Source: Mesaphorura yosii (lineage: Eukaryota; Arthropoda; Collembola; Poduromorpha; Tullbergiidae). From it: a DNA stretch of 64,000 nucleotides. The translations under genes were made by a program, and so were the position numbers. Positions 10,701-19,984 of this stretch are shown one piece after another (the stretch's first letter is position 1; every line of letters starts with the position of its first letter). Location of the stretch: the NCBI GenBank assembly GCA_009869945.1, contig WIXG01000328.1:23852-87851 (forward strand), read 5' to 3'. The notes beneath the pieces are model-generated. The model was given only the letters and a program-made list of their open reading frames with translations, ran no database searches and was not told the origin of the DNA.

Positions 10701-11218
10701 AATTTTTGCCTTTGCCGCTTGCCCTCCAGACACTCCCCTGCGCCCACAAAATCTGCACCGCCTGCCACGCTCAAATGCAGAGTTCCGGGACGACTATGTC
10801 TGGGCAGTCGCACACGTTCATAAAGTGCCCTTTCTGCCAAGCCTGCGCTGGGATCCAAATTGGGAGCTGCCCCGACGGCTCCATGACTGTCCTTAAGCTG
10901 CCGACTCGGGCAGCCGGCTACCCGACCTGCGGGTCGCTCTCCATTCGCTACTACGTGCACTCAGGGCGCTACACCCTCGACCGCACCGCCTACCTGCCCG
11001 ACAACACCGAGGGACAGCGCATCCTCGCCCTCCTCCGCACCGCGTGGGACCGGCGACTCTGCTTCACGATCGGCACGAGCATGACGACCGGCGCGAAGAA
11101 CGTGCTCGTCTGGAATATACATCACAAGACGGCGCTGGCTGGCGGGACGCACGGCTACCCCGACCCGACGTACCTCCAGCGGGTTGCTGAGGAGCTGATG
11201 CAGTATGGAATTCAGTAA
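7761..11218 (+). CDS. PARP-UBA-RING-Deltex C-terminal domain fusion protein, three exons, about 1089 aa
   Basis: Exons are 7761-10251, 10342-10631 and 10730-11218, with phases agreeing at both junctions. I start at the ATG at 7761; the frame opens at 7635, but the extra 42 residues are hydrophobic and probably untranslated. Domains in order: a disordered N-terminus with an RG run and AT-hook-like GRPRK (about 205-217); a PARP catalytic domain (about 360-565) with H440 in FHGS, Y472 in GIYFSD and E541 in NEYVVF; a UBA domain (about 679-720, LTELGFLDDD to TIDYLLEEA); a SUMO-interaction motif (TIDLTDTDEE, about 772); a C3HC4 RING (CPIC, CAHKICTAC, CPFC); and a Deltex C-terminal domain (AYLPDNTEG, FTIGTSMTTG, IHHKT, HGYPDPTYL). 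It is expected to be an E3 ligase coupled to ADP-ribosylation, perhaps on chromatin. Confidence 0.9.
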
Positions 11219-11969
11219 CGCAGTATCCAGCCCACAAAAACTCAAAATTCAAGCCGCCTTTTGCCATTTTGCCTCAGCCAACTTCGAATTATCGTCTTCC
11301 AATACCATTCCACGTAATACGCCAATACGCCTATGCCTTCGTTTATACTTGAATACTTGAGATAGACTGATATACGCCATAAATATTACTTAATTTATAG
11401 CGCAATTTAACATAATGCAATCATTACTTTAGTGCAAACGAAAAAATAAACGAGAGTTTAGTAATTTTTGGGACGTGTGCGTCTGGCGTAATTTGTTTTG
11501 AGCTTTGTGTAAATTTTGATAGGTACACGTGGCCCGGCACTACTACGCACTATGACTTGAACTCGAGACATTTTTGACATCCTAGGACACGAGTACTCTA
11601 ATCCGCAACGTGACAAGTTTCTAAAGCGCAATTGGTGAATATGAGTACACCTCCTCCATTTTGGGGTTCTTGTGAGCTGCTTCCACAATTTTAAACCTTA
11701 TTTGACTTTTCCTCATCTTTTATGTAAATTACTTGCAAGCAAATATTTGTATGGCACATGACATTTCGAATTTTGGATTTCTCAGGCGGATTATTGTTCT
11801 GGACGGACGCCGCTTGAGGATAAGTAAAGCCAAACCAATTTCCATTTTTATTAGCCACGAGCCCGACATTTCATTCCCCTGTGAATTGCATGCAAGACTC
11901 TTTTGTGACCAAATTTGAAGGCTGATCTTGTCAGTGCTGAAACCTTGAAATTGCGAAGATGTTACTTCG
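11219..11969. other. Intergenic and 3' untranslated region
   Basis: This is the AT-rich 3' flank of the PARP-Deltex gene. AAATAAACG at about 11444 is a likely poly(A) signal. No further coding segment is supported before the EGF-like pseudogene. Confidence 0.5.
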
Positions 11970-12515
11970 GCCCCCACGCAGGTGGCGTTTGCAATTTCAT
12001 CACAGGGCGTCACCTGGTCGTCTGGCACCGCCCGTCGAGTTCGTGAGTGACGTGATCTGCGTAGCCGCTACTGTCGCCGTGGCATATACAGAAGTGCCCC
12101 GTCCGCAGATGGTGTGCAGGTGGTCGTCAGTCCATGCTATGGTTCGGGTGGATCGATGACTACGCGATCACCCCGCGCCCGGGTCGGCCTCGAATTCATC
12201 CGTGCAGACGCACGTGAACGTGGCCGAATCGCAGAAAGTATTCTACAGCGCGGGTTTTCCGTGCACGGCGCCGTGGTCGGCTCGCAGGCGTCGCCTGGCT
12301 TGGCTGGCTGGCGGATACAACGGCAGTTGGTCACCCAGCCCGCGTTGCACTTGCAGGAGAAAGTCCCGTCTCCGTTTGACCCCGCATTCGGTGTTTGGCA
12401 CCCCGTTGCAATCTCGATTGATTGGGTCGCAGTCGTCGCCGGGGAAAACCGCCATCCCCTGCGCTGACGCCGCCCCAATGCAACCGGCGGCGAACGCCAA
12501 CGTGAAGAAAATCAT
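11970..12515 (-). pseudogene. Secreted cysteine-rich EGF-like protein, broken by several frameshifts
   Basis: The reverse strand starts at an ATG at 12515 with a clear signal peptide (MIFFTLAFAAGCIGAASAQG) and continues into DDCDPINRDCNGVPNTECG. The frame then fails in a GGGG run near 12380, where one surplus G would account for the shift. GTFSCKCNAGWVTNC follows in the second frame. Further shifts near 12235 and beyond lead to TFCDSATFTCVC, then GHFCICHGDSSGY, then QVTPCDEIANATC in other frames, and a TAG codon is also met. The repeated CxC spacing recalls EGF-like or small secreted defence proteins. At least three shifts plus a stop favour a real pseudogene over sequencing error alone. Confidence 0.6.
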
Positions 12516-12811
12516 GTAGATTATTTAATCAGCATGTTCGAGTCGTGTTTTTTAATCGTGCTTTGAAGGCTACTGCAGAATTCGCCCTTGCGTGCCCAAT
12601 TTAAATAGACGATGAGAATTAGGTTTCGTGCAATCTATTCGTGTCAGTGTCATGACTTAGCTGACTTGAAATGTTGAGTTGTCATTGCTTCATTGCTCAT
12701 TGGCTTGAATTCCGCAATTAGCAATTCAACCCGTCAACCGGTCAATCGCAGTTCAGTTTGAGCTTCCTTCTTCATCGTGCCAAATTAGAGTCAGAGCCAC
12801 AAGCAAGAAAA

Positions 12812-13477
12812 ATGAATCCTGGTATAAATTTCCCGCTCAGGCTCGCATTCGCCTTATGCGTTGCCGCCCCCTTTTTCAGCGCTAGAGTGCTTGGACGAGG
12901 GTTCAAGACGCTCGGTTCCTTCCCAGCTTCAGCGGAGGGTGCTGGTTCGGGCACGCAGCAGGTTGCTTTCTACATCAGTGACTATGCCGTAAGTACACCG
13001 GCGTTTACTTAGATCTAAATTTAGTTATTAGCACATCATCAGTGGGATCTCCTCTTTTGCAGCTGGACCAGAATGGAGCCCTCCTGGAGTGCCGCTCCGT
13101 CTTCCTCGGCCGGCTTGTGACCATTCTGCTCCCAGAACAGGACGACTACATCCGGACAAGGTTGCAAATCCTCGGATACGGTAAGGCACCCTTGATTTTA
13201 TACGAGACGATTTAGACGCTAGTTTTTGAATTCATACTATGTCTACGGCGACATAGGACGTGAACAAGTTCACACGGCGGGTCGTTACAACGGCGACAAT
13301 TCTACTTGGGAATGGACCACGACGCTACGCCCAATCAACTACACAAACTGGCGCCCCTCCGAGCCGGCCTCAATGACGGACTCCTGCGTCGATCTCCTCG
13401 GTGAATCCTCCAGCTACGGCTGGGTCTCTCGCGCATGCGTCAATCCGCATTTCTTTATTTGCGAAGTCACCATGTAG
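12812..13477 (+). CDS. Secreted C-type lectin-like protein, three exons, 171 aa
   Basis: Exons 12812-12988, 13063-13180 and 13257-13477 splice in frame. The ATG at 12812 opens a signal peptide (MNPGINFPLRLAFALCVAAP). The lectin-like fold is shown by a first cysteine in LLECRSVF, WEWTTTLRPINYTNW, then DSCVDLL and RACVNPHFFICEV at the end. The carbohydrate-specificity motif EPN/QPD is degenerate (SEPASM) and the WND calcium motif is absent, so classical calcium-dependent sugar binding is doubtful. The protein lies tail-to-tail with a related lectin at 13810. I chose the third acceptor (ACATAG at 13256) because it restores alignment with that paralogue. Confidence 0.75.
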
Positions 13478-13809
13478 TTTGTAGATGGCGTCGCATGTCG
13501 GTGCTTGGCGACTCGGCCCGCCGTGGTTTGCGGTTTGCGAGCTTTTTGAATAAATACGAGGACGAAGCTCAGAAGTCGCAACATGATTGGCTGGTCGCTT
13601 TCGTTGCTAGCGTGAATATTAGCTTTGGGAGTGCTGAGGATATACTTTTTTTTTATAAAATGTTAGTTGCAGTTGAAGTTTTTAAATTGGTCAGTCGACC
13701 AAAATGAATATTCAAGCTGTTGCCATTGTTTAATAATTTCCAGTAAATTCAGCAAAGCTGAAGTGTAAGTCTCAAGTCTGACATTGACGGGCGACAAGGA
13801 CACGGACAA

Positions 13810-14274
13810 TTAATTAATTACAATCTCGCACACAAAGTGATGCTCCTCCGTGCACGCGTTGCTTCGCCATCTGTTGTCGGGATCGCCAATCTTTGCGCAG
13901 CAGTAGCCGTCAGTGCCAGGATTCCACCCGCCCCAGTTTGCGTAGTCGAAGGGGCGTGCGATGGTCGTCCACTCCCAAGCGAGTGAATCGTACTGGAACT
14001 TACCTGACGTCCACACGCGGTCGGGAGCCGCAATGCCTGCGTCCCGCAGGAGCTCTGTGACTCGTTCGTCTTGCTCGCTGGTAAGAATTGTCAGTAGGCG
14101 GCCGCCGAAGACTGACTGACACTCGTGCATGGCGACGGCATGCGGAGCGGCGTACGGGCTCAGGTAGTAGGCCGTTTGGCGGAGCCGCCCCAGTTCCAAG
14201 AAGTTTGCACTCGCAGTTTCAGCCAAACCTAAGCCGAAGATCGAGAAAGTCAGCGGTATGACAAGCAGCTCCAT
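13810..14274 (-). CDS. Secreted C-type lectin-like protein, intronless, 154 aa
   Basis: The frame opens at 14295, but the second methionine at 14274 begins the better signal peptide (MELLVIPLTFSIFGLGLAET). The domain shows YYLSPYAAPHAVAMHECQS, GRLLTILTSEQDERV, SGKFQYDSLAWEWTTIARP, FDYANWGGWNPG and a closing SNACTEEHHFVCEI. WEWTTxxRPxxYxNW is shared with the neighbour at 12812. EPN/QPD is missing, as in that paralogue. This copy has no introns, although the neighbour has two within the same domain. The role is likely extracellular recognition, inferred from family. Confidence 0.78.
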   Translation of the reverse strand: MELLVIPLTFSIFGLGLAETASANFLELGRLRQTAYYLSPYAAPHAVAMHECQSVFGGRLLTILTSEQDERVTELLRDAGIAAPDRVWTSGKFQYDSLAWEWTTIARPFDYANWGGWNPGTDGYCCAKIGDPDNRWRSNACTEEHHFVCEIVIN

Positions 14275-14529
14275 TTTCTCACGAGTATTGAGCACTTGAG
14301 TAGAAACCGAAACTGATCGTCGCGTTTATGAGGTTCACAAAAATCGAACGTCAGCAATTGTAGAACACGAAATACGATAAGTGTCAAAACCTTGTTGATA
14401 AACAGTCAAGTTTTGAGTCCAATTTATATTCAGTATTGAGATAGTAAAACAATGATTTCAGAGAGAACAGTTAGTCCTTTCCACAAGGTCGACATTTATT
14501 CAGCCCATTCGTTCGTGAATTTGTGAGAA

Positions 14530-14983
14530 ATGATTCGACAACTATCAAGCAACACGACTGTTATGTTCATCAGTTTGGTCGCTTCTATTGGCATGGACGC
14601 CTTTCTCAGGTGCTAATTTTCAAGGAGACGTGACAATGTACATCTACAGGATACCAGACTTTGGTTGTTTCCACAGCACCATCATTTAAACCAGGAACTC
14701 TCTCAGATATTCCGCTGCTGCTGATCCGCAGGTGCCAGCCATTAGCCTTCATGAGGACACATACCTGGGTGGCGAGGAGTATTTCGTCTCAGGTTTGGCT
14801 CGTGCTTACCTCCCGTTCGCACCCAAGCCGTGCGTAAATTCCGGTCGAAGCTGCTGGACTTTTTTCTCCGACCCGAATTTCAATGGAAATTCAACCTATG
14901 TCCAGGCTGGAGTGAATGACATTGACTATTTATATTCTTACACGGGGAATCAATTGTGCGTGGGTGCGGCCAGGAAGCCATGA
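14530..14983 (+). CDS. Secreted beta/gamma-crystallin-like protein, two exons, 118 aa
   Basis: Exon 1 is 14530-14609 (MIRQLSSNTTVMFISLVAS, a signal peptide) and exon 2 is 14707-14983; the phase-2 junction yields FLRYSAAADPQVP. The mature part reads ISLHEDTYLGGEEYF, later CWTFFSDPNFNGNSTYV and NDIDYLYSYTGN. Two repeats of aromatic/hydrophobic-x-G arrangement (YLGGEEYF; NFNGNSTYV) match Greek-key motifs of the beta/gamma-crystallin fold, which often binds calcium. Three cysteines are present. It lies divergently from the lectin at 13810, with a shared 255-base promoter region. The fold assignment is by motif and moderately sure. Confidence 0.62.
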
Positions 14984-15311
14984 ATAATCTTCAGCAATTT
15001 CGACACAAAAATTGAGGCAGGGTTCAAATTACGGTAAGATATTTGAAGACAAAATCAAAATCATCTAAATGTGCGACTCTGCAAAAAAAAACTACTTGAC
15101 ACTAATCAGCTTAATAAATTTGGTACTTGCACGCATCCATTGAAGTGTTAACTCGGTCAGTTGGTCAAAACTTGAGGTTGATTTATTGTCAACGAATTCT
15201 TAGTCAAAACTCAAGTGAGGTGACAATAATAAATTTCACATCCAACTCAGTTTCGAGACAAGATTTAATTGTGCAATTTGATTTAATTGCAGGAGTGGCT
15301 CCTCCCAATCC

Positions 15312-15461
15312 ATGCGAGATCTGACGTCCAACGTGCCCGGGTTCCGCCAGCAGGTCACCGCCGATCCCGGCACGAACATTTTCTTCTCCTCCATCCCACA
15401 GCCTGACGCAGCAAGTCGAGTGCTGACGGTGGACGCCGGGAAAATGCTGGGCGGGTCGTGA
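15312..15461 (+). CDS. Short putative coding exon, 49 codons, unknown
   Basis: A GC-rich island in AT-rich flanks reads MRDLTSNVPGFRQQVTADPG onwards to GKMLGGS and a stop. It is preceded by a good acceptor (TTTAATTGCAG ending 15292), and the frame stays open back to it, so it may be the terminal exon of a gene whose 5' exon I could not place. There is no signal peptide and I recognise no family. The 308 bases between the crystallin-like gene and this exon hold nothing else I can support. Confidence 0.35.
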   Translation: MRDLTSNVPGFRQQVTADPGTNIFFSSIPQPDAASRVLTVDAGKMLGGS

Positions 15462-15700
15462 TAGCGCGCCTTAAATTCCTAAGTGATGATTTAGACTTCT
15501 TGGCTAAGAATAGCGGTTAATACTTTTGATTAATTTTGTTAAAAATAGATTCGTTGAATTCATTTACACAATATTAATTATTTGTTCGTGCTACTTGACG
15601 TGATTCATATGCAACCTTAACTTAACGTTCGGTTTAACTAGTGCAGGCAAACTAACGCGTACAATTCTTTCGTCTTTCTCCAGTTGATGACATGACAGAT

Positions 15701-16997
15701 TCAGTCGTAGCTTAGAAGCAGTGTCATCAGACCATTTAATGTGAACTCATGCATAATCGAGGCAAGGGTGGCTTTATCCAGGGGCAAACCACAAGCAAGG
15801 GAAAAGACAAAGGGGCGATAGGAACGAATACGTGCTTTAGCCAAGGGTCTATCGTCAGTTTTGTTCGGTTCTAGTGAATGTATGAAGACTCTGGACTCAT
15901 CCGCCATCGACTTACTGAACGCAGCAAGCTTCACAAGCCCGTAGAAAGTGGCAAATGTGATTACGAGGAGAAGAAGCAGAATTCCGACCTTCACGAGACC
16001 ACCTTCTGAAGATTTGAGGAGACGCACCATAAAGAAGGATTGTACAATTATCATCACGTGCATGCAAGAGTGTACTGCGAGATTCTGCTTTGTGGAGTTC
16101 ACCTCATCGTTGCACAGCTGGAACAAGAGCTTACGTTGTATGAAAAATGAGTGGTATGAGGTACTGTTGATCTCTGGATTCCTGCGCAGTGCAAATGCCA
16201 GTTTAAATTCTTTATGTGCACGTTCACCCTGCACCTCGTCGCAAAACTTACATTTCTTTGTAGTTTTCCAAGCAAAACCTTAGCAAACTCACTATCAGCA
16301 GGCAGACTAGAACATAGCTCGTCCACACAATGGCTTCTGCTACGCATATGCCCGCTATGGCGGCCGAAATTAGTGCAGTCATCATCAACTCTGAGACCTG
16401 AAACAGTGGCGCAGTGGATGAGACAAGCGATGAGACAAGGTGAACGTCGAGGAGCCACAGGCAGAAGAATAGAATGGGGGTGGCCACAATCAAGAAGAGC
16501 ATGTAGCACAACCATAAAGCTACACGAAATTTCAGCCACAACGAAGCTGCTTCAGTCCGGCCCCTGCTTCGGGCATTGATACTTTGAACCCAGTTGAAAG
16601 CAGTTGCATAGAATGACGAGCTTCTGATGTATATCTTTTGACATGCCGTTGTTATGGTGGCTATCACGAAAAATATCCACAGCACACAGAAATTCAGGCG
16701 GTTTTCTTCCAGGTCGAGGTGTGCCCTGAAATACCACGCGTAGGTGATGGCGACAGCGATCCCGGCTTCTCGAGTCAACAAATGTGCGGCACGTGCAGTT
16801 TTAAGAAGGTTGCCGTGATCCGTCTCAAATAAACCCAGCTCTGCGTTCCATTTTGTTGGCAGAATTCCAAAGGGCATGCGACCCGCTCGGAGCACGCCTC
16901 GAATGATGAACAGCACACTTGGCGAGATCAGCCGGGTTCCCTTCCGCTTCATTCGTGGGTTTAAAGCGTTTGAACTTTCATTGCGAATGCTGAACAT
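15701..16997 (-). CDS. Gustatory-receptor-type chemoreceptor, two exons, 408 aa
   Basis: Exon 1 runs 16997-16252 and exon 2 runs 16181-15701. The 70-base intron has a perfect GTAAGT donor and a GCGCAG acceptor, and the codon AT|G restores the frame, so the apparent frame break is an intron. The protein has about seven hydrophobic segments, for example FCVLWIFFVIATITTACQ, VALWLCYMLFLIVATPILFF and VKVGILLLLLVITFATFYGL. The C-terminus (RPFVFSLACGLPLDKATLAS, then FTLNGLMTLLLS) matches the pattern of three other receptors in this window. These are ligand-gated channels of arthropod taste and smell neurons. The TYxxxxxQF signature of insect receptors is not evident. Confidence 0.75.
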
Positions 16998-17493
16998 GGC
17001 GCCGAATCGTCCTCTCTGTTGATGTGACTTAACTGAACTAAATAATGCAGCAAGGTGACCTTCCGGACCTTCTGAAAAATATGGTAGCCTAACGAGTCAA
17101 CTGTCTACATACGGAGACGGACCAAAATTGGCAATTGGTAATTACCCAAATACAAAGAAGTTCATGCAATTTCAGCCTTGCATGGGCGACTCATTTCCCA
17201 GTAATACAATTATCGAGGAAAAAGAGCTCTGAAATTAATACGAATATGAATATGAATGCGAATACTGTGGTTGTGGACGAGAAGCCAAGGATAACGTGCG
17301 CCAATTTCGAACTGATCAGCAAGCTTAATAATTTACTTTTCCCTGCGCTTGGGCAGCGAAATCACCAATAAAATATTTTGCAGCAAGCGGAGAGCATTTT
17401 ATTTCAAATCTAATATGTTGTACATTTTCATCATGTTAAATACTAGACAACTCAATAAACGTTAAATCAATCTGAGAGGGGCTCCTGTTCATG

Positions 17494-17710
17494 TTAACGG
17501 GTCGATACTGCGTTCGCTACAATCCAATCGTGCATCTGAGCGATTTCCGTGTACCACCCAGGAAGTTTGTTTCCACCGCCGAATCTGTTATCAAATAGCC
17601 AAGCATGGAATTTTCACGAAAGCACTAGCTCAAGTGCACTTTAGCCTCTTCAGCAATATACCACTTACCCGGACGAAACGACTCCGCAAAGGTCGCATAC
17701 TCTTGCAGTA
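17494..17710 (-). pseudogene. Trypsin-like (S1) serine protease fragment, last two exons
   Basis: The last exon (17584-17494) reads FGGGNKLPGWYTEIAQMHDWI, in two pieces FGGGNKLPGWY and TEIAQMHDWIVANAVSTR, then a stop. This is the standard trypsin C-terminus (NKPGVYTRVxxxxDWI). An 84-base intron (GTAAGT donor) separates it from a short upstream exon ending 17669 that encodes VCDLCGVVSSG, matching the GVVSxG strand. No GDSGGP, Asp or His exon is found further upstream before 18290. It therefore looks like a truncated remnant, unless distant exons were missed. Confidence 0.6.
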
Positions 17711-17755
17711 CACAACGTAAGCACATAGTATACAAATACATACATACATGTACCG

Positions 17756-17769
17756 GTTACCATAGCAAC
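17756..17769. promoter_or_regulatory. X-box-like (RFX) motif
   Basis: GTTACCATAGCAAC is an imperfect palindrome matching the X-box consensus GTNRCC-ATRRNRAC bound by RFX factors, which drive ciliary genes in animals, including those of chemosensory neurons. It sits in the 17711-18273 spacer, which otherwise shows no coding signal. It is between chemoreceptors, but not immediately upstream of either start. Confidence 0.35.
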
Positions 17770-18273
17770 GGCAACGAACGGCGTGGCTCTGACCTCACTG
17801 TTCTCACAGGACCGACATTTCGTGACCAGCTCCAGTTACAAAGTGGAGTGGATCTTTTTTCACATCTTGGCATGTCTGGGAAAAAAGTGACCAATTCAAC
17901 TGAGTACAAATTGTTTTGACCTGAGCAAAGCGGACATGAGCAAGGACATTGGCTCACCCCAAGTCCACGAACCGTACAGTTATAACATTTGTGTACCAGT
18001 CACGAAATTGTAACACATACAATGGTGAGGCAGCCATTTCAGGTGGTTATGTGCTTGACTTTGATCATGTATGAGCACGTGGGAGTTTTAGGAACAAGGC
18101 AGAAAGTATACGAGTCATTGCATTTGTAAAATGTCCTGAAGTAATTAGTCCTGATTTTTATCAACGGAATCTGTGAAATGTCGGTTTTATTAACTGAATG
18201 AATAAATGAGTGAATAAACAATTAAATCCTAGAAATACTCTTTTTTAAGGGGTAGAATATTTTTTTGTCATAG

Positions 18274-18535
18274 AAGGTCCACTGCACGTGTGCACGTGCT
18301 TCAAAAGAAGCTGACACTAGACAGTCAAATTGAAGCTGAAACTGGCGCAGATGCGGTTGGTGAAGATGCAGGGGCAGATGTTGGAGCTATTCAAGATGTA
18401 GCTGCGGACGAGGACAATGGAACTACTCAAGATGTAGAAGGAGCCACTGACAATGAAGATGTTGAAGATGCAGTGGACGACACTACGGCGGGTGAGGTTC
18501 AGGATTCGGCTCCAGCCCGTCCTGAAGCACGGTAA
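18274..18535 (+). CDS. Acidic low-complexity terminal exon, unknown
   Basis: After an acceptor (TTTTTTGTCATAG ending 18273) the frame is open for about 87 codons to a stop at 18533-18535. It has no ATG early in the frame, so this would be a 3' exon. The protein is rich in Asp, Glu, Ala and Val (GEDAGADVGAIQDVAADEDN, then DNEDVEDAVDDTTAGEVQDS). AAATAAATT follows at 18560 as a probable poly(A) signal. I could not place a 5' exon, and no family is recognised. Confidence 0.35.
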
Positions 18536-18727
18536 TCCTGAACTTCGAAATTAGTGTTTGAAATAAATTATATTGCAGCACATTTGATTCACATTCTTGT
18601 CAGAATATCCGCTAAGATATTTGAGAACGTTTCCAACTGTATAAGCACACTGAAGGCGTGTGGCAATAAATTGGTGCTTAAACAGTTCGATCCCAAATAA
18701 ATGCTGACTTTTTTCTGCTGTGGAACT

Positions 18728-19984
18728 TTAATTACCGGGGAAAAGGAGTAAGAGCTCAATCGCGTTGTTCACCACCACGTCCCAGAAAAGTAACACCGTT
18801 CTCTCGTCAAGCGTGTACACAAACAGCTTCACCTGGACGGGTTGAGCCAACCGTAACGCCCGCCGGCCAACCTCCCACTGGACCCTACTCATCTGGTGCC
18901 ACTCTCCCTCCTTCGCCCCACACCCGCCCCGGGTGGTCCTCCAGTGCACCAGTACGTTCATTGTCTCCCGTACGATAATCCCCGCAATCCGGAGACCCAA
19001 CGACGTGAAAACTGCTGTCGTGACGAAAACGCCGATGATGAGAATCCGCACGAAGAGTGGACCGTCGTAGCTGAGCGCAAAGAAGAAAGTCACTGAGCAG
19101 AAGATGAGCGTCCCGACAGCCAGCGCGCTGAGCAACGTGGACGCCCATCCCACAAATGACTCGATCATAAGGCGCATGATGGTGTACAGCCGGAGCAGGT
19201 CCAGGGTCAGTTTCGGGTGCCCCAGAGAAGGAGACCGGAGCTTTGTTCCAAACATGTAGTAGAGGTACCAGCCAGCGATAGTCAGGAACCCAATCAACAT
19301 GTGCACCCGAGCACAGAGGAGAATGGACATGTAAGTGAAACCTATGAGGACACATATTAAAGCGACGACTAACAGCCAGAATGGAGCTTGAGTGCCGAGG
19401 ATGAACTCCACAGGGCGCACTGCCTCTCGAATAATCCGTGCGATGCTTTCCAGGTACAAAAACGCCGCTGCTGTGAACGACACAGGAATGAACAAACGGG
19501 CCAGCACGTACTCCAGTCGTAGGACGGCCCGCAGTCTCTGTTCGTACTCGGCATCCACGCGTTTCTCTTCACGGGTCCATCTGTCTTCAAACGGGGGCTC
19601 GCCGCTTAGTCGGTCGCAGACACGCATCATCGAGTTTCCCAACCCCACAAGGATTCTGGATCGGGCTACGTTCCAAATGAAGAGGTAGTCGTACAGCATG
19701 GCGATCATGTGGAATGGATTTGCGAGCTGAATGTAGAGGTTGACCGCCACAGGTATGACACCATCCTTGTACAAGTACCATGAGATGAAGCTGAATCCGA
19801 GCAGGAAACATTGCATCACGAACGAGGCGATGATCTGGAATCTAGCAACCCAGTAAAAGTGTTGGGATTCGTCGCACACTACTCGCCGATTTCGGGCTTG
19901 AATAAGAAGCGGAAACAGGCCCAGTTTGTGTGGGCCATGAAGACCGTGGACAATGAGCCTGAGGGTGGCCGGTTCGAGGAGCAT
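18728..19984 (-). CDS. Gustatory-receptor-type chemoreceptor, 418 aa
   Basis: This is an intronless receptor. The frame extends upstream to 20056, but MLLEPATLRLIVHGLHGPHK at 19984 resembles the N-terminus of the receptor at 58923 (MLLESETLQYLRFALRLSTK), so I start there. Hydrophobic segments include FQIIASFVMQCFLLGFSF, PFWLLVVALICVLIGFTYMS and ILIIGVFVTTAVFTSLGLRI. The C-terminus (QPVQVKLFVYTLDERTVLLF, then NNAIELLLL) shares its layout with the other receptors here. The proteins are ligand-gated cation channels with a cytoplasmic N-terminus in the known family. The ligand is unknown. Confidence 0.75.
   Translation of the reverse strand: MLLEPATLRLIVHGLHGPHKLGLFPLLIQARNRRVVCDESQHFYWVARFQIIASFVMQCFLLGFSFISWYLYKDGVIPVAVNLYIQLANPFHMIAMLYDYLFIWNVARSRILVGLGNSMMRVCDRLSGEPPFEDRWTREEKRVDAEYEQRLRAVLRLEYVLARLFIPVSFTAAAFLYLESIARIIREAVRPVEFILGTQAPFWLLVVALICVLIGFTYMSILLCARVHMLIGFLTIAGWYLYYMFGTKLRSPSLGHPKLTLDLLRLYTIMRLMIESFVGWASTLLSALAVGTLIFCSVTFFFALSYDGPLFVRILIIGVFVTTAVFTSLGLRIAGIIVRETMNVLVHWRTTRGGCGAKEGEWHQMSRVQWEVGRRALRLAQPVQVKLFVYTLDERTVLLFWDVVVNNAIELLLLFPGN

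Noticed and set aside
15701-16997. Apparent frameshift in the chemoreceptor at 16234-16248
   Set aside because: A 70-base intron with a GTAAGT donor and GCGCAG acceptor restores the frame through AT|G, so the gene is intact.
17135-17371. 78-codon plus-strand open frame
   Set aside because: No domain, no signal peptide, and spacer-like base composition.
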